Positions 1 through 12,800 of a stretch of DNA of 64,000 bases are shown piece by piece. Location: assembly GCF_905147365.1 (NCBI RefSeq), contig NC_056409.1:20403001-20467000 (forward strand), read 5' to 3'. The notes beneath the pieces are model-generated. The model saw only the letters and a program-made list of their open reading frames with translations. It was not told where the DNA came from and made no database searches. The translations under genes and the position numbers were made by a program. Position 1 is the stretch's first letter. Every line of letters starts with the position of its first letter. Source of the stretch: Aricia agestis (lineage: Eukaryota; Arthropoda; Insecta; Lepidoptera; Lycaenidae).

Positions 1-733
1 AAATGTTTCCTATAATTGTAAATGAATAAAAATGAAAAGTTGCTAAATGCTAACTTATTACTTAATATAAAATTATAAATTTTAACTGTGAAAATTATTG
101 TTACGAAAATATTTGAAAAATGTCAGATGCATGAAATGGAACTTATGCCAATAGAGATTGACGCTGTTATCAAATCGATAAAAAGGGAAAGGGCACTCTG
201 AAACTTCAGTACGAAATCGATAATTTCGATTGCAATTCCTTTACTAAGTGATTCGATATTTTTAAATTATCGATTAAGCAATTTTCTTAGGTAACTTCCC
301 TACTATTGTCAATTATAATGTGTCACCCATATCATCTTAAAACGCACAAACTATAGTGATGGACATGACATTAGGCATTAAATTACTCGGAAAAAAACTA
401 CAGCTATGTTTATAATACAATAATTATATCCCAGTCATTTGTAACTACCCAAAAAACATGACGTGAATTGCAATTTTGACCGTCAGCGATCCATTGTAGA
501 TAATAATATAATAGATAATACTAAATACCCCTTTTGTTTATCAAAATATCAAACAATAAAAGGGGTTTGAGAGGACGTCAGATAAATGATAACTTGTTGT
601 TGTGAAATACGCCGAGCGAAATCAATTCCAATTTCGAGCTTCAAAGTGGAACGAATTTGAATTTCGATTTTGACAGGCTATTTTTTTCTGCGGTCATATT
701 GGTACTGGACAAACACGTGAAAGTTTTAAGCAT
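1..733. other. AT-rich stretch without recognised gene
   Basis: No open frame of convincing length, splice pattern or repeat family that I recognise. The sequence is AT-rich and probably intergenic or intronic. A stretch near 600-690 with several 'atttcga'-type words may be an old repeat, but I cannot assign it. Confidence 0.5.
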
Positions 734-933
734 ATAGCTTTTGTTTGGAAGTTAACAGCTGTATTCATAACAATTCTATACTTTAGATAAGTTACATTAC
801 TTTATTTATTTTATTTTATTTAATAATTTATGTACACAAAAAATGTTTACAGTGAAAGTCTTAAAACTAGAAATACATTTCAGTACAAAGGTACTACTTT
901 TTGATATATTAAAGACGGTTACAGACTAACTTT

Positions 934-2124
934 TATAGTCTGTCAAAAAAGTGGCAACATCGTAGTGTCATCTCTTTCAAATCAATCTAAGAATAAAATT
1001 AAATTAAGAAATTTAAAAAAACCCCCGCCAAAACAACTTTAAAAAGTAATGAAATAATATTTACTGCCTTTAAGTTCAAATAATTCCTAACTTGTGTAAA
1101 GTAATATTTTAGTCCATAATTGTTGTCACGGTGTGTCGGGGGACCGCCAAGTAAATTACAACCTACAACCGCCAAGTCGCTGATTACCTATCTCGATTCA
1201 GATCGCTGTGAATTGATCCTTAAACTTGTTATGCGAAATCAAACATCTACATTAGCGGTCCCCCGACACACCTTGACAACAATTAGTGACTAAAATATTA
1301 CTTTACACAAGTTAGGAATTATTTGAACTTAAAGGCAGTAAATATTATTTCATTACTTTTTAAAGTTGTTTTGGCGGGGGTTTTTTTAAATTTCTTAATT
1401 TAATTTTATTTCATACTTTTTAAACTTGTGTTGGTTATAAGTAATGCAGAATAATTCCTATCAACAGAATCATATTCTCATGATTACCATCTATCAATGT
1501 CCTTTTCGATGAGGCCGTTGATATGAGCCCTAACATGAAACCTCCACTTTGGGTTCATAAGAAGCTCGGTTCCTATAGAATCCAGGTGATGCTGCAGCAG
1601 CAGCATGTAAATATTTACTGTTTATACTTTATCTACTTCTTAGTGGTTTTTGCAAACACGAAACCTCTGCTCTAAGTTGGCGAGAAATTGGATATCCTAT
1701 TGATTACCAGGTGATGCTGTAGCACCAGGTCAACTTTCCATTATTATGTGTATACGTATATTGTATATCTACAAATGTCACGAACTAGAATGAAATATAA
1801 AACCCATCTAACGACTACAAGTTGCTAACGGCCTTTCATTAACCAGATAAACCCTGATTGTCCAGCACTGAGCAGGCTGATGATGATGAATTATAGCTAA
1901 GAACACTCTCGATCATGTCAGCTTCCAAACAAAAAAAACTAGATCACAATCGGTCCACCCGTTTGGATGCTACGATGCCACGGACAGATACACACACAGA
2001 CAAACAGACAGACAGACAGACACGTTAAACTTATAACACCCCTCTTTTTTGTCGGGGGTTAAAAAAGGGATGACACTACGATGTTGCCACTTTTTAATTT
2101 CTTTACTTTTTTGACAGACTATAA
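934..2124. mobile_element. Hairpin MITE (mariner-like), split by insertion
   Basis: The two halves, 934-992 and about 2060-2124, match the intact 133-bp MITE at 59401-59533. Both share the inverted terminus AGTCTGTCAAAAAAGTG and the word ggcaacatcgtagtgtcat. Here the hairpin is broken at its centre by about 1.07 kb of other sequence. The intact copy has TA target duplications, which points to the Tc1/mariner group. Assignment is by structure only. Confidence 0.7.
995..1410. repeat. Foldback with ~150-bp arms
   Basis: Bases 995-1146 are nearly the exact reverse complement of 1254-1410, with a spacer of about 107 bp. The arms contain ggcggggg/cccccgcc and the word tgtgtcgggggaccgc. The high arm identity suggests a young element or a recent inverted duplication. 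It lies within the sequence that splits the mariner-like MITE. The rest of that insertion (1411-2060) ends in gtcgggggttaaaaaa, which resembles the complement of the foldback's outer edge and may mark the other end of one larger element. Confidence 0.75.
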
Positions 2125-2225
2125 AAGTTAGTCTGTAACCGTCTTTAATATATTAAAAAGTAATGTAACTTATCTAAAGTATAGAATTGTTATGAATACA
2201 GCTGTTAACTTCCAAACAAACTCAT

Positions 2226-3596
2226 AAACTGCAGATATGCAGAAAAAGATTAAATGTTAAAAAGAGTTAATTACTTAGGCCCGAGTTAGTTTTAATAAGG
2301 CAAATATTGACTTGAGCCACGGCCTGTTAATTAAAACTTACTTGAGGTTAATGAATAAACCTTAAAAATATTAAGACCAGACTAGCACAACTCATTTGCG
2401 AGAAAATAGCCGCAAAATTTTAAGCCTCGAATTTTAGTTTCGTTCGTAAGTTGTACGTGTATATTTTTTTTTAATTATACTTTTAAAAATCTATACAATT
2501 TAAGCACAGCTTTATAAATTGAGTTAAAATGATGGTCTAAAATAATAATTAAAGTTCAGCTGAATTTTTAAAATGAATTTACGGTATATAGTACTAATTG
2601 TCGACATAATTTTGATATTAATTATTGCTCACCTACTACTTAGTAAAGGACATTTGGGCCTGGTGGATACCTTTATTGTAACCTATAAAGAGTTTACATT
2701 TGAATTTTTCAATATCAATTCAGCGACAATTTGGACGAGCACATATTGGGACAGAACTGTCCCATCTCGTCCATTGGACATCAATATTATTGGAGGGTTT
2801 GGGTACAAAATATCAGTGTTATTGCAAACGGGGTCGCAAATGTCCCCTAAATATTTTATATTATTGGCGAGAATAATTTTGGCTCGTTCCCAAACGAGAC
2901 ATTATGATAATTTTTTCAATTAACTTGTCAGCTCGCCATCTAAATTGCAACAATAATTACACAGTTACTACGCGCAGTCGAATGTTAAATTATATTTCAA
3001 ATATTAACCGTATTAAATTTAATGAATTTTAAGTAAAGGTATTTGTTATATTGATATTAAATATATTTGTAATATTAATTATGTTACTTTCGAAATCCCC
3101 TCTTCCCTTCCCCATCTATTAATTTTTTTATAGCATTCGGTTACCGCTGTCACTTGACGACCTACTGACATGCTGACAACTCTATAATTTATAATTTGTT
3201 GATTCTGCAATGATTTTTATTCTTAACAATTTGCACTTCAATCACAAATAATTAATGATTAATCATTGTCCCGGTTAATGAAGTACATTTCACGGTGGCC
3301 CTCGTTCCAGATTAAATAGGACAAATAATTGGGCTTTTAACCCATTCTCATGTCGTACATTCGTAATTATGCGTCACTTGAAGGAATTATTCAAATACTC
3401 TCGTATCAAAAGGATTAATTAAAGGAAGCACGAAATGTGTCATCTGGGCCTAAATAGAGCTGACATTCGCACGGGCTAATAATAATATAGCCTATACTCG
3501 TACTCTGGTGCGAGGTATAAATAGGATGAATTAGATATAAATGGCGAGACCGCCTACGACATGCACGATTAACCGTAAATTCTCTGTTGATTTACT
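2226..3596. other. Gene-poor AT-rich stretch
   Basis: No gene is supported. A 116-codon open frame at 2573-2923 has a hydrophobic N-terminus but no recognisable domain. Local palindromes (gggacagaactgtccc near 2749) lie within it, so it is more likely repeat sequence. Confidence 0.4.
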
Positions 3597-3852
3597 GGAA
3601 CGAAGTTCCTTATCGCGAGTTCGGCGTAAAGGGGGCTAGACAGAACGATATTTGACCTCGACACTTTTTTATTAGTACCTGTATGGTACCAGAGGGCGTT
3701 GATAGTATTTCTGTTCGTCAACTAGATGGCGTTTTTGAGAATAAACAGCGACGCGTTGTTAGTATTCCTGGGCATTCAATAGATGCCGTTTTTTAAATAT
3801 TTTTTAAGTATTGTATATGAGGTTTTTTGAACATAAGAAATAACTTCGTTCC
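3597..3852. mobile_element. TIR element, family A copy 1
   Basis: The ends are inverted: GGAACGAAGTTCCTTA on the left and the complement of GGAACGAAGTTATTTC on the right. The interior repeats 'agatggcg'-like words and 'gcgacgcgttgttagtattc'. A second copy in the same orientation lies at 56138-56420. It has no coding sequence, so it is a non-autonomous DNA transposon of unassigned superfamily. Confidence 0.65.
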
Positions 3853-4045
3853 ATTAGGGTGTCCCTTGACACCTCTCAAGTTTATTTTATCTGTGTACGG
3901 GGTGGACGCAGAGGCCGCTACTAGCACATACAGTAAATAATCCGACATAATATTATATGAGAATATTGACTAATTCCTCGACCGCCTTCCGTTTTTAGGT
4001 AAAATAAGTCTCTGAATGCAGGCCCTAGGGTGGTGTTTCCGGTGT

Positions 4046-4708
4046 TTAGTCATTACTGTTAATAATTCTTTGTAAGGTTTTAAGTTCAGTTTGGTTCCAG
4101 CGTATGATACCAAATGAGTAGGTAAGTATGGGTATGGCGTATGTATTTATGGCTTTTGTAGAATTTTTTGCGTTAAGATGTGTGTGCAGAATTTGGTGTA
4201 ATCTTGCTCTAAATTTTTGTTGCAGTAATTTTTTTGTGTCTTTATGATGAATTTGTGTTGACTGATTGTAACCTAAATATTTGTAACCATCCACCGGATC
4301 TACAGACTCAATGATATCTTCATTATTTAGTTGGTATGCGGTATGTTCTACTTTACCTTTATTTATAGCTTGAATCTTACACTTGTCTATCCCAAACTCC
4401 ATGCGAATGTCATTTAAAAATATTTAGGTTAGATCAGCCAGTGTGAAAAGGTCCTTTTGTGTATTAGCTAAGAGTTTGATGTCATCCATGTACATGAGAT
4501 GTGAAAGTGATGTTTGCTGTCGGTTGTGTTTGATATTAAACCCTATGCTATTTTTATTGAGAATGTGGGATAAAGGGTTAAGTGATAAGCAAAACCACAA
4601 AGGGCTTAAGGAATCTCCTTGAAATATTCCTCTACGTATTGGAATATAATCTGTTTCGATAGTTTTGTTAGAATTCATAATTTTTAATCTAGTATTCCAC
4701 TGTGACAT
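4046..4708 (-). pseudogene. Non-LTR retrotransposon RT fragment (R4/Dong-like)
   Basis: Translation of the minus strand gives the reverse transcriptase palm. The motif RRGIFQGDSLSPLWFCLSLN precedes the catalytic box LMYMDD, followed by MEFGIDKC and the C-terminal segment GYKYLGYNQ. Order and wording resemble the R4/Dong group of site-specific LINEs. The two open segments, 4424-4708 and 4046-4402, are in the same frame and separated by one stop codon just after LFTLADLT. The N-terminal part, the zinc knuckles and the restriction-like endonuclease are absent, and the frame closes soon after LQRIINSND. This is a dead fragment truncated at both ends. Clade assignment is from motif memory and is moderately sure. 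Confidence 0.75.
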
Positions 4709-5349
4709 TATGTTTTATTATTATGTGGTTGGCTGTTTGTGTTGGGTGATTGTGGTTGCTGTTTGGGACTTTGTTTGCTGTTTGCGGTGTTTGTGACAAA
4801 CAGCCAGCGTGTGGAAGCCGCTTCAAACGTCGAACGAAACATTTTGTTTATACCCCATACGCTATAGTAGAACACGCGCACGTCTGAACGCGCCCTTAGG
4901 CTCAATTTATACCACAATGAACTTTATGTCAACATTATTTAACTTACAAATTAAATACGAGCAAAAAATTGGACGCGCATCTTCCGCGGAATTCTCGAGA
5001 ATTCTCCGATGTCAATTTCCTCCCATGAGGCGAAATTGACGCTTCTATTCCGTTCCATTCCGCGGCGGTGTAAATTGAGCCTTAACAGATAGAGTATAAA
5101 GAATCTGTCAGATATGTTGTGGATAGCCTATCCGGCACTTATCAGGAAGTGGTGAAACAGACCCTTAGTGTCGTATTTATATTTTATTATGGTATAGATT
5201 AATCCGGTTACTGACGTCTGACACCGTCTTTACTTCGCTCGGACTCCCTTCGTAGTTCGTTCCTCTCGAGACAAAGGCTTTAGTTTACGTAACTGTTTAC
5301 TGATCTGTGGCAGTAGCCAGTACTTTGATTCTGCTTTTAGTCCGACATT
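4709..5349. other. No recognised gene
   Basis: Short open frames on both strands lack domains. A block of GC-richer sequence (about 4960-5060) with ggaattctcgagaattctcc may be an old MITE, but I could not define its ends. Confidence 0.35.
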
Positions 5350-5463
5350 AATACAGCTTCTCAGCAGTCTCGATATTACCACAAAATATCAAACCAACGC
5401 GAAACAAATACAGCTTCTCAGCAGTCTCGATATTATCACAAAATATCAAACCAACGCGAAACA
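5350..5463. repeat. Two 57-bp direct repeats plus hairpin
   Basis: The unit beginning aatacagcttctcagcagtc occurs at 5350 and again at 5407 with one visible difference (ttaccac versus ttatcac). It is followed directly by a perfect hairpin at 5461-5486 with 11-bp arms (acaatcagaac) and a 4-base loop. Confidence 0.9.
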
Positions 5464-5835
5464 ATCAGAACGCGTGTTCTGATTGTTAAAAACTGCAAAA
5501 ACAGTGCTACTAGGTGTGACTGAACTATATCAATAATCGATGCAGCCCTCTTTTCTTAACACAATCGAGAATCAAATCAATTAGACCTCAATAATTCTGA
5601 GACGTTTTTTATTTAGAACTCACGATATCAGCTAGCGTACGATGCGGTGGCTCAATTTTTAACTAATTAGGATCGAGAAGTTTTAAACACGATATCGATC
5701 TTGATTCGAGTTTGTTCGAGGGACTGGAGAACCCATCACAATCAAATCTAAATCAAAATTGACATGGAATCAAATTCGCAACACGAAGTTGCATCCTCAC
5801 TTTCGGGAGTAGGGCTCTTGTATAGTTACCTATTA

Positions 5836-6057
5836 GGCTGGATTTTTAATGTGCGTCCAGTCCGTGTCCGTCCGGTCCGTGCGCGAACCAGCGTTTTGAC
5901 CGCTACACTGTGAGATCACAAGCAATAGTATTTAGTATGTGATAATTTATTTAAATAGCTACGCGGTCACGCTGTAATTTACATACTTGCTTGTGATATC
6001 GCGATTCACGATGCAGCCGCCGAAAGCGCGCGTTCGGGCGGACGCATATTACGAGCC
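5836..6057. mobile_element. Harbinger-like MITE
   Basis: The inverted termini are imperfect: GGCTGGATTTTTAATGTGCG on the left and the complement of GGCTCGTAATATGCGTCC on the right. It is bounded by TTA on both sides (5833-5835 and 6058-6060), the target duplication of PIF/Harbinger elements. It is non-coding and 222 bp long. Confidence 0.6.
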
Positions 6058-6678
6058 TTATATTTTGGATTAAAGAGCAGAATCAGGGTACCGGCATGCC
6101 AGATAACTGACTTCCGCCTCCGTCTGGCAGTTTTATCTCCGACAATGTTTATAATCTGCGTCGACATCTTGGCATTGTGTATTGCTTCGTCTTATTCATT
6201 TGTAACAATGTTACAACTTACTACTACCACAGCTACTACTAGCAATGCCAAGGTCGATGCTACTTGGCGCTTGGCAGGGTTACCACGTGCTACTCATATG
6301 GCATCCTCGTGTCTGTCTGTCTGTCATATTTATCTTGCTTGAAGACAGCTTCTAGGACAATTTCTTCTCTGTGGAAACCAACAACAACGCTACATAAGTA
6401 CCTAATATTTGATTTCTCTTACGGCCGGACTCAAAGACATTTATTATTACTTAAATCTAACTTAATAAAGAGTTTGATAGAAAATGTACGGAGTTTATGA
6501 TAGTAAAATATTTATTAAATAATTATTATCTAGTAACGTCTCCGAATGCAGCCGTCAGTGTTGTAGTAAATAAGCTATAATTATGGTTTTGTTGATGTAA
6601 AAGAACATTTTAATAATGTAGATTGATTGTGAATTGTGATGTTTCACTATCAAAGAATGATATCTCTTGAGCACACTG

Positions 6679-6719
6679 CACCATCTGTTTTGTTGATACG
6701 ACCAACAAAACAGATGGTG
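6679..6719. repeat. Short perfect hairpin
   Basis: Arms of 17 bp (caccatctgttttgttg and its exact complement) are separated by 7 bases. Confidence 0.9.
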
Positions 6720-6974
6720 TTCTGATAGTGATGCCTAATGAATAATTTAATCAAAATAGTAATAGTATATTTCATAATAATTAATTAGCACAACGTAATT
6801 CGAGGTCGCCATTAGAAAACACATGCTGCCAACAAATTGGAAATGCAAAATTAATTAGAGAATATTAACACAAGATTTGATTAAAATATGTACTACTCTG
6901 TGAGTTGTGACTGTATTTACTGAGCAATGAGCATACGCCCACTATTTAGCAATGTTTGAAACGGCTTGGCTTGG

Positions 6975-7080
6975 TTTTGACGACTCTGTCATGTTTCAGT
7001 GGTGAGTGTGTTGGTAGCTCAAGCCGAAGGTCGCGGGTTCGAATCCCGCCGACGACGGAACAAAAAGTTTCCAATGTATC
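6975..7080 (+). mobile_element. tRNA-derived SINE head
   Basis: A tRNA-like region with B box GGTTCGAATCCC (about 7037-7048) follows an A-box-like ttggtagctcaagc. The downstream text ggaacaaaaagttt is also found after the tRNA-like segments near 23815, so they belong to one family. The (TA)n tract follows almost at once. It is not a functional tRNA gene, because no acceptor stem closes around the B box. Confidence 0.55.
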
Positions 7081-7093
7081 ATATAATAAAAAT

Positions 7094-7095
<2 letters not shown>

Positions 7096-7167
<72 letters not shown>
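7096..7167. repeat. (TA)n microsatellite
   Basis: About 36 uninterrupted TA units following a SINE-like head. Open frames of alternating Tyr-Ile across it are artefacts. Confidence 0.98.
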
Positions 7168-7168
<1 letters not shown>

Positions 7169-8599
7169 CCACCCCGGAGTTGATATTACGTCGTACATGG
7201 CGGTTTTTACCGATGATATTGCGTCCGACTGACTTGTTGCATCCTGTATACGGACGCAAGATTGACCATCTCTCAAATTCAGCCAGAAGTAGTGTTAAGG
7301 TTAGTACAATGGCTGGGTGAAATATTGGCCTGGACGTTGTTTTGTCACCGGAGTGCTTTTCGGCGTATTTCTTAGTTCCGCTATTTGGCGCGCGAATTTT
7401 GGAGGTCGCTACTGTGCGCCGTATATCGGTGGCGTATATTCGATACTTTGTTTACGTATAACACGCCGATAATGTGGATTCCTGTATATAATAAAGTTTT
7501 TATCAATTCTAATGTGTGATTTAATTACGTCCCACAAAACGACATCGTCCCAGAGGAGACGCGGGGGTGACAGAGGCGAGGGGGCGGAGTTCGCACGCGA
7601 CATGCAAGGGCATGTTTTTGTTTATATTTTTTGCCGGCCAGCGCGGACGTAATGACGCTTGTGGTATAAATATTGTGTAGTGGGGCGAATATTTGAGAGA
7701 GACTAAATTCATGTCTTCAAAGTTGGGTTCACAATGCCTTCGTAAATTTGATGTAACATTACACATTTCAATGTCTAATTAACTTACAAAAATGCTGCTA
7801 AAACTATTTGAAAGTAGAGTTAATATTTCAAAAGTTATTATAAAAAAAAGTACCAAATTATGAAATTTTTGCGTGTCGTTTCGATACTGCCGCTTACAAT
7901 TTATTATTTATAAAAAAAATGAGCTAGAAAGGATTAAAAATTTAATGTTAATTTGAAGATAAAGAAGAGAAGAATCCGATACCAACAAATAACACATCAA
8001 CTTACATTAAATAACTAAAAATTATATTTTTAAAATGTTCATAAAATTCGCGTCATTGTCCTGCGCATTGTTTGTTTTGAATGCCTTGCCGATATACTCA
8101 ACGTGACGGGTTGAAACCTATTTTGCGATAAAATCTGCTGGCTCACTTTATTTGATCGCAGTGCTTTGGTGTGGATAGAGCTCTTCGTTTTATGCTCTCT
8201 CTCTCTCTTTGAAATAAGTTCTACAAAAATTTCCAAATAAGACGTGATTTACATTTCTCGATGTGTGCCAACATTTGTCTGTTTTTCACTACTTTTTTAT
8301 ACCAAGTTATAAAGGCCCGCAACATTTCTAAGTTCTTAATAATTTTCTTTATATCAATACTTAATTACAAACGAATTTAGTGAATTCCTCATTTTCCTGA
8401 ACGTCTTTTTCCTGAATAGCCCTAAAAACATAATGACGATCATTCAGAATAATGATCAAATCTGTAACTGTATTTCAGGAAAACAGGAACAAATATATCG
8501 AATCGATGCAATGTCGATATTACAATTAGGTAGTTATTTGACACATTTTCGAAAAATAGTAGTAGAATAGTAAGAAAAGTAGTAAAAATGTTATCTACA
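7168..8599. other. No recognised gene
   Basis: Around 7300-7530 the sequence is richer in CpG and contains 'aataaag', but I could not define an LTR or exon. From 7760 to 8599 it is AT-rich without supported features. Confidence 0.4.
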
Positions 8600-8875
8600 C
8601 TTCAATATTATAAAGCAGGAGAGGTTGTTTGTTTGTTTGAACGCGTTAATCTCAGGAACTACTAGTCCGATTTGAAAAATTCTTTCAGTGTTAGATAGCC
8701 CATTTATCGAGAAAGGCTATAAGCAATATTTTATCACGCTAAGAATAATAGGAGCGAAGAAATAGAGGAAAATGTGGAAAAAACGGAGGGAAATTATTTG
8801 AAAGGGCTTATTTGAACGCGCTTATCTCAGGAACTACTGGTCCGATTTGAAAAATTCTTTCAGTGTTAGATTGTC
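8600..8875 (+). mobile_element. Helitron fragment (5' part)
   Basis: The sequence starts with a degenerate 'aatattataaagc' 5' end and contains twice the block gaacgcgttaatctcaggaa...tccgatttgaaaaattctt, about 190 bp apart. The same doubled arrangement occurs in reverse at 42893-43191. It is therefore a consensus feature of this family. The 3' end is missing. Confidence 0.65.
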
Positions 8876-8915
8876 GTGTCAATGGTTGTCGTGATTGATG
8901 TAGATCGTTTTTTTT
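8876..8915 (-). mobile_element. Tiny 3'-end copy of the RTE LINE
   Basis: Bases 8882-8910 are the exact reverse complement of 13130-13158, the 3' untranslated tail of the LINE at 9810-13185 (core: cgatctacatcaatcacg). This reads as a severely 5'-truncated insertion of the same LINE family in opposite orientation, placed within the Helitron fragment. Confidence 0.65.
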
Positions 8916-9809
8916 AAAAGAAGTGATTTTAAAAACTATTTTAAAGACAAAATAAAATGGCCTTGGCCGTCGACCCATTTTGTAATACAAAAAAAAATGT
9001 TTTAATTGTGGTGCAACGACCAAGAATAATATCAATATTAATACAAATCATTTTGTTCTACCTATGAAACGAAAGAACATAAAATCGCTTTATAAATCTT
9101 CATTTTTCTGGTGCAGCATATTTATTTACAAATAAATATGCAATTTTATTTGTAAATAATTGTATATTTTAAACAAAAGCCCATCAGTGACTGAGTTTAG
9201 ACTGCGAATTGGGTTGGGACTAATGTATTTTTAAATATCTATACTTACTAATATTGTAGAGACGAAATATTTAATCGTTTGCTTATTACTATTTAACTTA
9301 CGAGTTACGAGACTACTGAACCAATTTAAATAATTCTTTCGCTATTAGAAAGCCACGGTAATGAGAAAATAGCCCAAACAAGTGCATCGAAACTCAACGT
9401 CAAGTGGTTACCGGGTCATGGGCTAGGCTGTACACTGTACAGTGTTCTGAGTTTTTTTTTTAATCTTGACTTTCTTCATTCATAAATCGACACCCTTGAC
9501 AAGATTTATAGTAACTGTGATGGCATACTTATAATAATAATAATGTACTTTTATTCAGCTCGATAACATAAAAACCTTAATCTAGACAATTACAACATGC
9601 AAATTATTTTATTTTCAATGGTTTTTTATATTAGAATGTTAAGATCGCAACCGGCAGCTTAGCTAGGTTACAGTATAACCTGTGTTAAAGCCACCGGACC
9701 CTTTCCCAACTACTGATCGCATATCGCTGATTTTACATTTCAGGCAATTAAAATTAGATTCAATTAGATAAATCAAATCAATGTTTAAAATTAATCAAAC
9801 TTGATACAA

Positions 9810-12800
9810 TAAACGGGGGCGGTGGTTACTCGCGTCCGTAGGAATTACCTTTTACTACCCTACACGTGTCCCCCGGGTGGTGCTAAACGAGTAACAACGC
9901 CGAGTCTCAGGCGGCGGATATGATAACCTGACTCCTAGGCAGTAGTGGCCTTGAGGACTAAATACCCTCAAAAAGTCTAGCGCGGAAAGCAACGGGAAAC
10001 TACCGCGACTATAATCCCAAGAAAACCACCATGATTAAGAACGCCACCAGAGATAATATGATGTCATGCGACCCGACTAACGCTCGGCGCCAGCTTGGTT
10101 CCGGGCCGACTGGTGTGAAATTGGCTACCGGCTGTAGGTCAGTTAACCAGCAGGCTGCTTGCAGAAACTCTGTTACTGTTGGAAACATAACATCTTACTC
10201 TAGCAAACTAACACCCAAGGGAAGGGCAATAACAATAGGAACCTGGAATGTCCGTGGATTTTTAAGGCCAGGAAAAATCGAAGTTGTTGAAGCGGAGATG
10301 GAGCGCTATAATCTGGCTATACTAGGATTGAGTGAGACCCATGTTAAAGATAACGGATACCACATCACACCTGAAGGAAATATGGTAATCTACTCTGACA
10401 GGCAAGACAATAGTTTTAGTGGTGTGGGCTTCATAGTTGCTAGCTGGCTACGAGACAAGGTATTGGGGTATAATACCATCAACAATAGAATTTTATCCTT
10501 AAAAATTTCAGCCCATCCACACCCAATTAACTTTGTACAGGTCTATGCGCCGACCACTGCAGCCACCGAAGAAGAGATGGAGGAATTTTACCACGAGCTA
10601 GAATTAACCTGCAAAGCGTTACCAAAGAAGGAATGTACTATCATCCTGGGAGACTTTGGTGCTAAGATAGGGCACACTGATAATGATCAACACCTAAGGA
10701 ATGTTATTGGGGAATACGGCTTAGGAGCCCGCAACAGTCGAGGTGATATGTTGTTAGAGTTTTGCATTGAAAAAGGACTATTCGTAACTAACACGGCATA
10801 TAAACAACATCCAAGACGCTTATGGACATGGCGATCGCCAACAGGTCATAAAAATCAGATTGACTTCATATTAATCAGCAGCAGATGGAAGTCGTGCATA
10901 ACTCTCTCAAAGACTTTTCCGGGTGCAGATTGTGGCAGCGACCATCAGCTGTTAATAGCTCAATACAGAGTCCGCCTCAAAGTAGTTTCAAAGCCTCCAC
11001 CATCCAAAAATATTCTTCTAACACAAGAAGCGAAAGCTTTTGAGGACACACTACAAACTCGACTGGACAGTGAAACATATTGCCCATTTGACTCAGCCAA
11101 TACATCATGGAATCAGCTTAAGGCCGCATTAGAAGAGACAACTAGAACAATCACAAATGGACGGAAAGTAAAACACCCTAGATCTGAGTGGATGACCACT
11201 TGGGAGGCAATCGCACAAAGAAAGGCTCTAAAGACTGGAGGAATTCGTTCAAAGGAAGAACAACAGCGATACTCTGAACTTGACTCACTAGTACAGCGTC
11301 TCTGTAGACATGACAAGAATGCATATATCAATTCCATATGTAGAGATATACAAACACACTCTGATACCCTACATCCAAGAGACATGTTCCAAAAGGTAAA
11401 AATTCTCACACGGGAACGAAAATCAAAATCTTGGAACATAGAAGATGAAAAGGGTAACCTGATTTTAGACAAGAACCAAGTGATGACAAGATGGAGGAAC
11501 TACTGCCAAGACCTGTACAAATATGACGCTGATGAACCTGACACTAGATTAGATTTTACAGATAAAGAACCCGACATCGTTCTCCATGAAGTAGAAGCAG
11601 CTATAAATAAGCTCAAAACAAAAGCTTGCGGTGGAGATGCTATACAGGCACAAGTGCTTAAGAGCTTGGGTAAGTCTGGAATCAGAGTAATGCATTCAAT
11701 ATGTCTTAAAGTATGGAGAACAGGACAGTGGCCAGACGATTGGACAGAATCTCTCGTGATACCACTACATAAGAAAGGGTCGACTAAAAAGTGTGGAAAT
11801 TATCGGACCATCTCACTAATTTCATACGCCAGTAAGATTCTTCTCCATGTTATAAACAACAGATTGGCACACTATATAACTAGACAGATATCCAAAGAGC
11901 AGGCGGGATTCGTAAAGGGCAGGGGTAACCGAGAACAAATCCTAAACATCCGTCAGCTGATAGAAAAGAGCAGAGAATTCAATGTCCCAATAGTACTCTG
12001 TTTTGTGGATTACGCTAAGGCCTTTGACTGCATCGTCTGGTCCAAAATGCTGGAGGTGATGAGAGAGTTGGGCGTCCCCGATCATCTCATATTTTTGGTA
12101 CAAAACCTCTATCTGGAAGGTCGATCAAGGGTGCGATTAGACAATGATCTGTCAGAGCCGTTTGCTACAGAGCGTGGTGTCAGACAGGGTTGCATCCTCT
12201 CTCCACAGCTGTTCAACCTCGTAGGCGAAAAATGCGTCGAGTGTTGGAAGATTGGGAGGATGGTATTAAAATTAACGGATACCTTCTCAACAACCTAAGG
12301 TTCGCTGACGACACCACGCTTATAAGTACTTGCGAAGTGAAACTTGCTGAACTTCTAGCGCGGTTCGAAAAATTAGTCGAGACTTTGGCCTCCAAATCAA
12401 TCGCAATAAAACCAAACTGATGTACGTCGATAAGCTGAACCAAATACAAAAGACATCCTTACTACAAGATCTTCAACCCGTAGAGGAGTTTGTCTACCTG
12501 GGATCGTTGATTAGCAACAATGGTAACTGCGAGAGGGAGGTTGTCCGACGGGCTCAGATGGCTAAATCTGCGGTTGGGCGCTTAGAAAAGATATGGAAGA
12601 ATAAGAACATCTATCGTAGCACAAAAATAACACTAATGCGTTCCCTAATCTTTTCAATATTTTTATATGCCTCCGAGACATGGACACTAAAAGCACGTAC
12701 TCGAGCTAAGATTGACGCTTTTGAAATGTGGTGCTGGCGTAAAATGCTCGGCATCCCTTGGACCGCACACCGGACCAACACGTCTATACTTCAGCAACTC

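Larger units (their letters stand above)
734..2222. repeat. Large nested inverted repeat (foldback)
   Basis: The left side (about 738-990) and right side (about 2066-2222) are reverse complements, sharing for example the word tacagactaacttttatag and its complement. The left arm carries about 95 extra bases (roughly 805-900) that are missing on the right. Inside are a split hairpin MITE and a second foldback, so this is a stack of insertions rather than one element. No coding sequence is seen. The superfamily of the outermost repeat is unknown. Confidence 0.7.

Noticed and set aside
2573..2923. 116-codon open frame with hydrophobic start
   Set aside because: No domain, no splice or promoter context, local palindromes inside, and AT-rich codons; likely chance.
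4709..4917. Minus-strand frame just upstream of the LINE fragment
   Set aside because: The translation has no reverse transcriptase features and does not continue the fragment's motifs.
7079..7276. Open frames of alternating Tyr and Ile
   Set aside because: They are translations of (TA)n tracts; the same applies near 14700, 38100 and 63100.
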